DNA from: Brasenia schreberi
Lineage: Eukaryota > Streptophyta > Magnoliopsida > Nymphaeales > Cabombaceae
Assembly (NCBI GenBank): GCA_036023115.1
Contig: JAYKKT010000090.1
Span: forward strand, 36,107,501-36,171,500
DNA length: 64,000 nucleotides
Reading direction: 5' to 3'
The number at the start of each line of letters is the position of its first letter. The stretch's first letter is position 1. The notes below the pieces were generated by a model. That model ran no database searches, had not been told where the DNA came from, and was given only the letters and a program-made list of their open reading frames with translations. Shown piece after piece: positions 13,401-24,085 of this stretch. Position numbers and translations under genes: made by a program.

Positions 13401-16400
13401 TTCTGTGAAAGTTCTTCGTTCTGATAATAGGGGTGAATATATTAATGGATAGTTGCTAGAATACTTACATTCAAATGGTATACTTCATCAAATATCTTGT
13501 TCATATACACCTCAGCAAAATGGCATAGCGGAAAGAAAAAATTGGCATATTCTTGAGCTAGTCAGAACTCTTCTTCTTCAACATAATGTACCAAAATCTT
13601 ATTGAGGTGAAGTTGTACTTACTGTTGTCTATCTAATAAATAGGATGCCTAATAGTGTTGTCTATCTAATAAATAGGATGCCTAGTAGTGCTCTCAAGGG
13701 TGATAGTCTATTAAAATGCCTTGATAAGAACTCTAAACTCTTTCATATCACTTCTCGTATCTTTGGTTGCATCTATTTTGTTCATATTCATCTACCTGGT
13801 CATGATTAACTTGATCCTAGAGCTGTAAAGTGTATCTTTCTTGGTTATTCACAGTTTCAAAAAGGCTATAAATGCTATGATCCAATTCATAGGAAACTGT
13901 ATGTATCTATGAATGTCACGTTTTCTGAATCCACTCCCTATTATTCTTCCCAGGGGGAGTACCTCTCAAAACAACCCTTCTCATGTGCTTCCCATAATTC
14001 TCAGTGAAACTGATGATCTTGTAGGTGAAGATGAAGAGAATCAAGCTGAATCTCAACCAAAACAGATTACGGTATATAAGAGGGGACAAAGGAAAGTTAT
14101 TTGCTATTAAGAGGAGATTGCACAGATTCCAACAACCAAAGATTATTCTCTTGATTCAGATCCTTAATTAGCAATGGAAGAAGACTTCAAAATTCCAATT
14201 GTCATTCGCAAAGGTAAACAATCTTGTGCACGGTACCCAATTTCTAATTATGTTTTCATTGCTAATACCTCATAATATTATAAAGTTTTTGTTGCAAATG
14301 CTGATAAAAATAAGATTCCCTCAAGTTTTGAAGAAGTCAACAGGTGTCCTTTATGGAGAGTTGCAATAGAAGCAGAATCGGATGTACTTACTTCTATAAG
14401 AATACTTCTCAGAATGGCAACAAATTTGGGATGAGATCTATGGTAGCTAGATGTGAAAAATGCTTTTCTACAGGGAGATATGAATGAAGAAGTATTTATG
14501 GAATTTCCTCCAAGGACAAGGATGAATATTAATGTAAAAGATAGTATAATATGCAAATTAAATAAAGCTATCTATGGACTGAAATAGTCACCAAGAGCCT
14601 GGTTTAAAAAATTCAGTAATGTAGTATGCAGTTTGAGATATCAAAGAAGCATAAATGATCATACTTTATTTTTCAAGAAAGGTACGAAGTTGTCAGTAGA
14701 TGATATCTTTGGAACAAGTGATGACGTTGAAGAGATAGCAGCATTAAAACAGAATCTTCACAAATTAGTTGACCTAAAGGACTTGGGGCAACTCCACTAT
14801 TTTTTGGGCATTGAGGTATTATATTTCAACCAAGGTATACTTCTAACTCAGAGAAAATATACAATGGATTTACTACGAAAAAACAAATATGCTTGATTGT
14901 AAACAAAGTGATTCTCCTATGGAAGTAAATCAAAAGTTATTTATTTGACTATTACTCATCCAGATATCACTTATGGTGTGAGAATTCTGATCTGATTTAT
15001 GCATTCACCAACCAAGAACCATATGGAAGCCATGTATCACATTCTCAGATATCTTAAGTCAACACCTGGTATGGGTCTTTATTATTCCAAATCCTACGAA
15101 TTCAGTATTGAATTTTATTCTGATGCTGACTGGGCTGGATCGAAAGATGATCGCAAATCCGCTACAGGCTATATCACACTACGTGATGAAAATCTTATAT
15201 CTTGGAAGAGCAAAAAACAAATTATTATTGCTCGATCTACAACATAAGAAATACAGAGCTATAACTAAGCTATGTGTAAAGAAAAGTAAGTTTCTTCCTT
15301 AATATGTGAGTTGGGCTTCCAATACAGTCTATCACGAAAGAACTAAACATATAGAGATTGATTGCCACTTCATACGAGAGAAGATTTCTAACCAGGATTT
15401 CAAACTGGAGTATGTCAAATCAGAAAAACAAAGGATTGATTTTCTTACTAAAGCAATTGTCAGCGGACAACTTAAAGATAATTTGTAAGTTGGGTGTTCT
15501 CAATATCTTTCACCCAACTTGAGGGGAGTGTTAGAGATTGTAATCGGGTCCTAAAATGGATACTTTATGATAGGTTTTATAATTCATGTCTAATTAGTAA
15601 TACTTAATTAGTAATAGGGATATATTAGTCTTTCAAGTTAGATTGTGATTATAAATAAGAGATTAGGGTTTAGGTTAGAGTGTACAGGAAGTAGAGAGGC
15701 AGCCGTGTGTGGGTGCCAATTTTCATATAATGGGCAGATTGGATGGGATGTCTCCAATCTGCCGAATCTTGTAAGTTTCATCTTATTTTCTTATTGATTG
15801 CAAGTTTATAATACTTCCCGCTTATTGGATGTAGGTATGTTATTGTTGAGGAATACATATATCTGTAGATATATTTCTATGTTTGTTTTTTAGTTGATAC
15901 TTTAATTATGTATTAGTGTAAGGGTATATTAGTCTTTTAAGTTATAAAACTTTATATATAAGTTCTGTACATAGATTAGAAACTATAAGAAGGATTAAAG
16001 AATAAAGTGGCAGCTGGTCCTTGAGTCGTCTTCTTCAATGGGATGCCCTGCATATGTTTGAATCTTCCTCTTCTAATAAAGAAAGCTTAATCTCAACAGT
16101 TATGTATGTTACTTTCAGCAATACAAATATGCAATTAAGAAATTAAGTCTGTGTGAGTTTTTGTGTTTGTGTATTGGCGCACATTTGCTTGTTTTGCTCT
16201 TGATATGGGTTAGTTATCCATACACTGAAGTTCTTTCACCTTGTGCACTTCATCTGCTGAAACCTCAGCTTTTGTTTCGTTCTTTTGCTCTCTTTGACTT
16301 CTGTTTTATTTTGAGTCAAGCACTATTTGTATTTTCTATCAGTCACTTCCATTGTCTTTGGAATAATAATGATTCTTTGATATGTAACACTTCTTTTCAG

Positions 16401-19400
16401 AGCAGCTGCATACACCCAAATTCAAAAGTATCCTGAGGCCGTTGATGACTGTCACAAATCAATATCTGTCAATCCAAGCTATGGCAAGGCCTATAGCCGC
16501 CTTGGGCTTGCACTCTATGAACAGGGGAATTATAGTGATGCACTCTCCCAAGGATTTATGAAAGGTTTGTGAGCAGCTATCTGAAAGGATGACTTCTAAG
16601 TTATCTGCGATTCAGTTGATGCATCATAATATTTATTGTCCATTTGTAGCTCGAGTGCAGGTTGCCTGACTTTTTGACCATGAACATTAATTGTAAATTA
16701 ATTATTCTGAGTTAGCTTTAGAGTTGTGATTTGAATTGTTCGGTTGCAGTAAATGATGGTTTTCTTGTAATTGCTCTCCCTTCTGTGCAAAAAACGCTGG
16801 TTTGTGTCTCTCTGTTATCCATGTCCATACGATACAATGCTATACGTATGGTACAACACTGCGTATCACAGAAATTAACATTATACTTTTTTTCAACTTG
16901 ATGGTGCCAGTTCCATCTTCATTATTTTTTCTTCAATTGAATTTCCTAGATTACTCTGGAATTAACATTATGTCTTGTATAATTTCATAGAAGGGCATTC
17001 TGGCCCTTCTGTTATGTTCTGTGTCCGAGTACAAAAGGGTTTGTTTACAACCCTAATCATAATGAAAGAGTGATTGTATTCTGCACCATTTTCTATCTCC
17101 GTTCAAGCTGCTCCTTTCTTCATGGTATCAGAGCGTTAACAAGAGCACCTACTTGTGCTTGGTGGAGACAGTGACTTAGATATTGGCAGTGACAAAATCC
17201 CTCCCTGGTGGGCCACTCGCGCACAATGTGAAGGTTGTTAAAGTTTATGTGATGGATCAATTTGTCTCATGCATATTTGTCTGCAATAGGGGGTGGATCA
17301 AAACTGCATCGTCGACACCAGTAAGCCCATTCCAAGTAAAGGCATCAGTTTTCAGCAGGGAATCACCAAACAATGGCAGAGTTTTCTCGGTTAGTGAATG
17401 TTTTTGGTGGCAGTGTCTGTCTTCCAGTTGGTGGAAGATTTATTTCCTCCAGCAAGTGCCAATGTTTTTCTTTCTCTGGTAAGCCGACATTAAAGCCTCC
17501 CTTAATCCATTCTTATAAGACCTGTTGGCAGTATTCAGCTAGTTCTCAGGCCAGTGGCAGAGTCTTATTTCAGTGTGTGAGCTCAAGTAATCCAGTCTGC
17601 TAGAAAAACAATAGGATTGTTTAGGGAAAATGGAGACAAAGAAGATGGCAGATAATACTAGTGTGACTCGTACAAGTAAAGAGAAGGTAGAACGCCTTCC
17701 AACTACTCAAAATATTGAAGAAAAAATAGAAAGCTTCCAGATTAAAAATGTGAAGTTCAATGGGAGGAGGAATACAAAGCTATAGCACAAGATGTGTTAA
17801 GGGACGTGGCTCAAGTCCTTAATGTGGGAAGAAGAACAAGAAGTCAAAATGCCTATCCTCCTGCATTCTGATAATAAGGCAGCAATACAAATCACCTCTA
17901 ACCCTGTCTATCTCATATCCAACCTCAAGAACAGATTGCTGATGCTCTCACTGAAGCTGTCAATTGAAGAAATATCAAGGAAGTTGTTAGCAAGTTGAGG
18001 GGGAGTGTTGAAAGGAATAATTGTGGATCCAGTTCCATGTATATCCATATCTAATTCATTATGTCTTATGTAATTCTATAGAAGGGCATTCTGGTTTCCT
18101 GTTATATTTTGTATCCGAGTAGAAAAATGCTTATTTACAACCCTAATCATAATGAAAGGGTGATTCTCTTCTGCATCATTTTCTATCTCTGTTCAAGCTT
18201 CATCTTTCTTCAGTGGAGTGCTAAGACTTCTGTTAAGGATTTGTACCATATCTAAAGATTTGCCTCATTCTACTAAACGTACAAAGTATCTGTACTACCC
18301 CAGGCATATCGGTAGCATTTCTTATAAGCATAGTCATGTCCAATGTAATACCTGACAACCTGGAATTATGGTTTCACGTATATTTAGAAAGCTATATATT
18401 TCGTGAAACCAGGGCTGTAAGTCGGAATCAAATGTAAAATGATTCCAATAAAAGCTTAAATGTATAGAGTAGATTTGATGAAGTTGTTGCATAATATTCC
18501 ATGCCTACTGTTTTCTGCATATTCTTAGTGACTGAAACGCTTTTATACTTTTTGCTATTTGATAAACAAGTCCATGTCTCTATAACCAGAATATCAAATG
18601 TCCATTTGTGTTCTGATTGGGTTGAAATGGTCTACGCAGCTCTACAACTGGATCCAACTAGCTGCTCCATTCGAGATAATATTCGGGTGTGTCTCTATCC
18701 TCGCTGTATATGTTTGTTGTCAACCATCAAACCTGATGGTTTACTTCTCTTTTCGTCTCATTTGTAGGTTGCAGAACAGAAGCTGAAGGAAGAACTTGAA
18801 AGAAACATAAGAAATCAGGTAGCTTTAAAGATCTGCTATCGATGTTATTTTTGTGGAGTTTTATGTTTCCCCTGTGGAAATGATGCCAAATAGTTGTCTG
18901 AACTTGTTTTGATTTTTGACATCATGTTTTGTACCAGTGACAAATTTCGCTTCATCCAACTATTTATTTAGTGAATGTATTGTTACATTGCCTGTTTTTT
19001 CATATTACTGTGTGTTATTTTGTGTTTGGTGGTTGAATTATTTAAAATAAGAAAGTAGGGAGCAATACCTGCCAATAGCATGCTGAGGTCAAATGGCAAA
19101 AAGATATGCGCAGGGATAAAGCTGAGGGTCTCCTACTGAAGTCAAGTAGAGGTGGTACGAACATTCCCACTCTCCAACTCACACATCAGAAGGAAAGAAA
19201 AGTAAAGACCAGAGACACTTCGCAAGTCATAATCTGCTATTAAAACTAATAAAGAAGCAGTAGCCATGATAGAAGTGTAAAAGATGTAGGAATCAGAAGA
19301 AATAAATGGATTGGTCTCTAGCTAATTAGGTGGTAGGCAATGCGAGAATGAGGCGATGATTCTTTGCATAAAGGGGGCAATTGGGATCCAGCTGCACACT

Positions 19401-22051
19401 CATTTATACTATGATCACATGTGCTTGTACATTCGAGGTAGCAGACTGCATCCACATCTCATGTGAACCTAGTTATCAGTCTTATATGTTTAGGTGTCAA
19501 GTCTGAACCATAGTTCTAGTTCTTGTATCTAGATCCAGTTTAGGGCCTGCAAGGGGTTCATTACAATAATCAATTTAGTGAAATATTTGCTATTTTGGAG
19601 GTGCTTTAGGGCATGCGCACCCTGATAGAGCTCCATTGGCCCTAATCCAGATGCCTAATGACAAAACCAACAATCATGGGGTGATTAGACAAACACGAGA
19701 TCCTGCAGAAACTGTTATAGGAATGTGATGGATTTTGTTAAGTTATCAAGAATACAAGAGGCAAATTACAATCGTCACTGTATGACCAGTAGCATTTCAT
19801 AAACTCAAATGAAAGCTCAATTTCTTATAAGCTATATCAAATAAAGAAGTAATAGTCAGTATTTGATAAATCTTGGCATAAGTTTTGGGAAAAATAAAAT
19901 AATGGTTATCAGTGTTTGTCTCGGTAGTAATGTTGGTTCCCTGAGGATGTCTACTGTGTCGAGTCAGTACCTTGAAGGTGTTGAGTAAATCAGTCTACTA
20001 AACGGTATCAAGTAAGACGCCCTGAGGATGTCAAATAAGTTGGACACTCCACTTTGGAGAGCATCTTAAGTTGGACACTCTCCATCTTGGGGAGCCTCTT
20101 CTCAATCTGACAGCTGACACAGGTTATGGTGTCAACTCTGTTGACTCAAACTATCATGTGAATTCTACAATTAAGACAACCTGGTGTTGTCAACCGAGTT
20201 GACAGAAGTGAGGTGTTGATAGAGTAGCCAACAGAAGAAAAACATACCTGAGTTGAAGATTGCCAGTGAGTGGTGGTAGCAGGAGACTGGTCACCAAAGG
20301 GAGTTGTCATGTGTGTGTGTGTGTGAAGAGAGAGAGAGAGAGAGAGAGAATAGGTCTGGTCCGTGATAACCAGAAAATGGCTTGCTTACACATCAGCCAT
20401 TTCAGGCACTCTGCTTAAGTAGGCCACCTGAGCATTGGAATGGCATTCAGGCCAATTTGGCGAATATGCAATTAGTTGCTCACTTTTGATACCAATCGGA
20501 GACGCTTCGCCTTTTAATTGAAGACTTCACTACTTTCCTACTTAAGGGATTTCATTCACGCTATTCGTACATGGCTTTTCTTGTTGGTTCTGCCTCATTC
20601 GCTGGTACGTTGTCATCCAAAATATTTGCATTCCAAGCCACCTCTCCGTCACCCTACACTGAGGTTTGTACTCAGGTCACAGCACACCGGCATAATGCAA
20701 CAAGAGTGTTGATCTAGGTGCTAAATCGATGATGAAGATATTAAGTATAATACCCACTGCATCTGTGCATTTGTGTATATTATTGGATAAGAACTCTGTA
20801 CGACGGGCACATTTTGGTTTGTTTTTTTATCGTGCATGATCCGTTTCTGGAAGTATCTTAAAGAAATGAGCCATAAAAAGATAATTTCTGCATCAGTAGC
20901 AGAATCTACACTGTTCCTTGGAAACCAATTTTGTTTCGTTTATCCATTTTGACCTGATATAATATCATCATCCAGGAAATTCTTATTTTAAAAGAAACAA
21001 GAAGGAAAAATCACTGGAGAGAAACTTTTACGCAGGATGTTATGTGATTATCTAAACTGATGCAGAAATTGGGAGCTTTTAGCCAAGTCCATCATGTCAT
21101 AATTCGAGAACAAAAATTGAGAAATACATTACAAATGGTGTGAAAAGTTTCTGAGGTGGGATGGAACCGAAGGTGGATAGCAAAAGAATACTTGCCATGA
21201 AAAAGTTAAAAGAAGGGAACCGGAGATTGATTGGACATGAACTCTAGATACATGATATACATGGGCTGCAATGCCTCTATCTAATGTGCATATGAATATG
21301 TACACAATAAAACTACGAGAACTTGTGCTTCATTTTGTCAATAATGCAAGGCCTGGTGACCCACAAGAGGCAGAGTGTAATCGTAGAGTGTTGATCTCTG
21401 ACATGAGATCAGGATTTCGATTGCTGAGAGGTACCAAGTGTCTGATTAAAGGTTTTCCGACTTTGCTACTTTTTTTTTCTTCTGTTTCTATGTAAGCTAT
21501 TCTCATCCACGCTGTGCAATCTATACTTTGTGATTGTTCATTTTGATGTACTGAAGGTGAAGTTGCAAAAATTTCCATCCAAATTCTTGTTGAAACTTTA
21601 GAACTTCTTTAATGATTCATTTCAGGTTAATGAATAACTATAGATATAACATCTGTTTGGATTTCAATTTCATCTTGGAGGTTGTTTGGAAGTGCAGATC
21701 AATATGCCTAATGGAGATGAGGATCCCGATGGTCATTCTTTGAATTCAAGGGGAAGCACTCCAGACTTCACTTCAATCCCAATTAATGCCTCTCTCCCTT
21801 CTGATTTTGCGAATGCCTTTATAAACATGGCTCAAAGTGGTCTTAATTTCCAACATGCTGGTAATCAGACGACGGTAGACGTGAATACCGATGGTATACC
21901 CAATCCTGAGATAAGGATGGGTGGGAACATAAGCCTGAATTTTGAGGGACCAGATCAGGTTGCAGGTTCTCTCAGATCTTTGATGGAGATGTTTACCGCT
22001 GCTAATCCAACATGGGGTGGCAATACGCAGCAAACTTCAAATCAAAATTAA
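7423..22051 (+). CDS. SGT-type tetratricopeptide co-chaperone, 3' eight exons
   Basis: Eight exons join in frame: 7423-7456, 8379-8524, 9785-9851, 9967-10066, 16401-16564, 18640-18686, 18768-18818 and 21698-22051 (stop TAA). All internal boundaries are GT-AG. They give 320 residues. An SGT-like helical segment (SKDELFDQFLGAL) is followed by three TPR motifs covering about residues 70-185 (LAEALKTLGNHAMQSKLYSD, YYCNRAAAYTQIQKYPEA, KAYSRLGLALYEQGNYSDAL), a charged helix (AEQKLKEELERN) and a low-complexity C-terminus ending QQTSNQN. This matches plant small glutamine-rich TPR proteins (Arabidopsis At4g08320 type). Related SGT proteins bind Hsp70/Hsp90 through the TPR groove in the cytosol. Roughly the first 100 residues are missing and probably encoded left of the window. 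Introns 4 and 5 are swollen by copia elements. Confidence 0.88.
11052..11324 (+). repeat. 5' LTR of copia element
   Basis: This 273-bp repeat starts TGTTAGAGATTG and ends TTTATAACA. It has a direct partner at 15529-15813. A TATAAATAAG box at about 11159 is the likely promoter element. Confidence 0.88.
11583..15488 (+). pseudogene. Copia gag-pol polyprotein, decayed
   Basis: The domains occur in copia order. Gag lies at about 11.58-12.40 kb with a zinc knuckle CSHCGKRRHSREF that lacks its last Cys. The protease has WIIDFGATYHM where DSG is usual (12671-12706). The pre-integrase block contains LWHSCLGH (about 13.05 kb). The integrase ends with TPQQNGIAERKNWHILE (about 13.51-13.56 kb). RT has LDVKNAFLQGD (about 14.45 kb). 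RNase H has DADWAGSKDDRKSATGY (about 15.12-15.18 kb). The RT YVDD box reads SVDD (at about 14695-14706) and the protease Ser has changed to Phe. Many stops and frameshifts separate the pieces, so it is non-functional. Confidence 0.88.
13624..13689 (+). repeat. 33-bp in-frame tandem duplication in integrase
   Basis: The unit GTTGTCTATCTAATAAATAG.. occurs at 13624-13656 and again at 13657-13689 with one difference. It duplicates 11 codons (VVYLINRMPNS) of the decayed integrase. Confidence 0.9.
15529..15813 (+). repeat. 3' LTR of copia element
   Basis: This 285-bp partner of 11052-11324 starts TGTTAGAGATTG and ends TTTATAATA (final CA mutated to TA). It is about 12 bp longer because the AATTAGTAATA motif is duplicated. 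Confidence 0.88.
15844..16098. mobile_element. Solo LTR with 5-bp TSD
   Basis: This 255-bp unit begins TGTTGAG and ends CTCAACA, a perfect 7-bp terminal inverted repeat. It is flanked by the direct repeat GTTAT (15839-15843 and 16099-16103). No internal coding region or PBS is present, so it is a solo LTR. It lies just beyond the TSD of the neighbouring copia element. Confidence 0.85.
16905..18212 (+). mobile_element. Internally deleted copia element in SGT intron 5
   Basis: The 3' LTR is 18006-18212 (TGTTGAAAGG to CTTTCTTCA), preceded by the purine tract TTGAGGGGGAG. A matching 5' LTR ends at 17122, followed at once by the primer site TGGTATCAGAGC (17123-17134). The 5' LTR start is decayed and only the part after about 16965 aligns well. 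The internal region is only about 880 bp. Near its end it keeps an RNase H scrap (LLHSDNKAAIQITSNPV, about 17857-17907). It is non-autonomous. Confidence 0.82.
18006..18212 (+). repeat. 3' LTR of deleted copia element
   Basis: This 207-bp LTR shares the block CAACCCTAATCATAATGAAA and the closing TTCTATCTC..GTTCAAGCT segment with the 5' LTR ending at 17122. Confidence 0.8.
18819..21697 (+). other. Last SGT intron; no gene recognised
   Basis: The intron runs from GTAGCT (18819) to the acceptor AG at 21697. It holds a (GT)n(GA)n microsatellite at 20309-20349 and otherwise unrecognised AT-rich DNA. Short open frames near 20.5 and 21.3 kb show no family resemblance. Confidence 0.55.
20309..20349. 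repeat. (GT)n(GA)n microsatellite
   Basis: About eight GT units run directly into about eleven GA units. Confidence 0.95.
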
Positions 22052-23204
22052 CTTTCATGTTACTAAATACTTCCTGTTACATACATTAGTGGTGATGTTA
22101 CTATGTATTTCATGTTACCTATTCTTTATGGTGGATACGTGCTGTAAAATAGACTGGGACACTCAAGTTGACTCTTTCCGCCCATCTTAGGAATGTCTGT
22201 GTCTCTAGTTATATTGATGGTAGTGGTCATGGTTCATCATATCTCGTGACAGAATCGGTATTTATCAGTGTGGATGTAGACTAGTGCATCAGATCAAAGG
22301 TTTATTTTTCTTTCAACACGGAGGGTTTGGATCAGCTGTTGCTGTGGCATATTTGATCAGTTCATAGGTGCAATATAGTCTTTTGCTCTTCTTGTCACAA
22401 GGGTGCAAGTGTGAGTGCTGGACACCGGTGCAGGTGCCGGCATGGGGTTGGGAAGCAGCAATTTCAAGGATCATGGTTGTAGGAGCATGGTGACATGCAT
22501 GTAAATTATATAATTTTATATAATTGATGACGCCTCATAAAACTACACGAGGAATCAGATTTGAAAAAATATTGAATAATAAAGTAGTAGAAGAATTATA
22601 CTCTAGAAGTGTTTTTGTGATATGGTACTAAATTACCTTCTAAGTAGGAACTTTTAGTTAAAAAACGGTTAAAATAGATAGCACCCAAGTTGAGCATGGA
22701 AAGTTCGAGTATCAGGTAAACATAAAATGTTTGGAAATTCCTGAGGCAGTTAAGCAAAAGATTCCCTTTTAGCTTTTGACGGTCTTGGATTTAACTGTGT
22801 GTGTGTAACCCTTGTATTCAAGTACAATGCGTTTAGCTTGAGTAATTGCTCTTTTGGCTGGAGGGTTGACTCAAAAGTATCAAGCTTACGCTATCCAATG
22901 TGCACAGCTAGCAAGAGGTTCTGCTGAGCGTAGTTCACAAGATGTGGCTTACATGTTGAACACCTTGGAGTTTAACATGTACTTGCGTTTAGACAAGTAC
23001 ATCGATTTCATGAGAGTTTACAATTAACGTTCTTATTTTCAGGCTACAACATCACGACCTGTACATAAAAAGGATGCAAAACGTCATTCTCATAGTTTTT
23101 TGGCTTTGATGTATCATCACAACAGTTTGATTAGTTTTTCTTTCCTTTTAAGGATTTCATGCAAGAAAAGCTATTGAGCTTGAGTCGTTCCAGATTTAAA
23201 CACA

Positions 23205-23296
<92 letters not shown>
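23205..23296. repeat. (AT)n(AG)n compound microsatellite
   Basis: About 50 bp of AT units pass directly into about 40 bp of AG units. Confidence 0.95.
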
Positions 23297-23297
<1 letters not shown>

Positions 23298-23404
23298 GGG
23301 AGCATTACAAAAAAGAGGAGCCATTGGGAAATTATGCGATCTCTATAATCACTTTTGTCTCTATCTCCGTCTAGCTGCTGATTGGATGCTTGACTGTAAA
23401 TATA

Positions 23405-23510
23405 TGTCCACGCTGGGTTAGGAAGATCAGCACCAGATGTTCATGTCCCAGGGTATCAAACTCGTGACCTTTTACTTATAGTTCTTTGGTGTTGACCTCA
23501 TAAACAATTC
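23405..23510 (-). mobile_element. Degenerate tRNA-derived SINE
   Basis: On the minus strand it shows a B-box-like GAGTTTGATACC (complement of 23452-23463) preceded by AAAAGGTCAC and followed by a GGGACATG..CATCTGG block. It shares this block order with the copies at 31.1 and 33.3 kb. No clear TSD was found. Confidence 0.5.
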
Positions 23511-23587
23511 ATTCTATATGCATTTGTTTGTATATATCAAGTAACAAGGATCGGGTTGCCACTTGTTCTTTCACCGCCAGCCCTTCT

Positions 23588-23656
23588 TTCTCTCTCTCTC
23601 TCTCTCTCTCTCTCCTATATAAATATATATAGGAGAGAGAGAGAGAATGGATCGGG
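23588..23656. repeat. (CT)n-AT-(GA)n inverted microsatellite
   Basis: A CT run, then CCTATATA, a short AT centre, TATATAGG and a GA run form a near-perfect inverted repeat with arms of about 20 bp centred near 23622. It could extrude as a hairpin. Confidence 0.9.
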
Positions 23657-23778
23657 CACACTGTGCAGATCACCAATTTTGGGTACCTTGCTTCAGTCGA
23701 ATCACCTTCTGTCACCTAAACTACCTTCTCAGCTCCTCCCAAAGACTCGGAGCCATCAACGTAGTGGCTGTCACTACC

Positions 23779-23784
<6 letters not shown>

Positions 23785-23840
<56 letters not shown>
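23785..23840. repeat. (AT)n microsatellite
   Basis: About 56 bp of uninterrupted AT units. Confidence 0.95.
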
Positions 23841-23843
<3 letters not shown>

Positions 23844-24003
23844 ACTAAAGTGTTTACCAAATAAATCTCAATTATAGCTGAAATTTAAATTTAAAAAGCA
23901 AAAAAGTAAATGTGCATTTGATTTATTCATATATTTTTCACTTTTTGAATTCAAATTTCAGTTTGGATATGTTAGAACCAGATTATGCCAACATATGCCT
24001 AGT

Positions 24004-24004
<1 letters not shown>

Positions 24005-24079
<75 letters not shown>
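24005..24079. repeat. (CT)n(AT)n compound microsatellite
   Basis: About 25 bp of CT units run into about 49 bp of AT units. Confidence 0.95.

Positions 24080-24085
<6 letters not shown>

Larger units (their letters stand above)
11052..15813 (+). mobile_element. Complete Ty1/copia retrotransposon in SGT intron
   Basis: The element is bounded by LTRs at 11052-11324 and 15529-15813 and flanked by the 5-bp TSD CTTCC (11047-11051 and 15814-15818). The primer-binding site TAGTATCAGAGCC follows the 5' LTR at 11325, and a purine tract (AACTTGAGGGGAG) precedes the 3' LTR. It lies in the sense orientation in SGT intron 4 (10067-16400). The LTRs differ at roughly a tenth of positions by eye, so the insertion is old. 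Confidence 0.92.

Noticed and set aside
21061..21130. Extra SGT exon after TGCAG at 21065
   Set aside because: The frame soon ends and the join 18818 to 21698 is already in phase and matches the family.
23205..24080. Open frames giving IYIYIY or RERERE proteins
   Set aside because: They are translations of AT and AG microsatellites with no other support.
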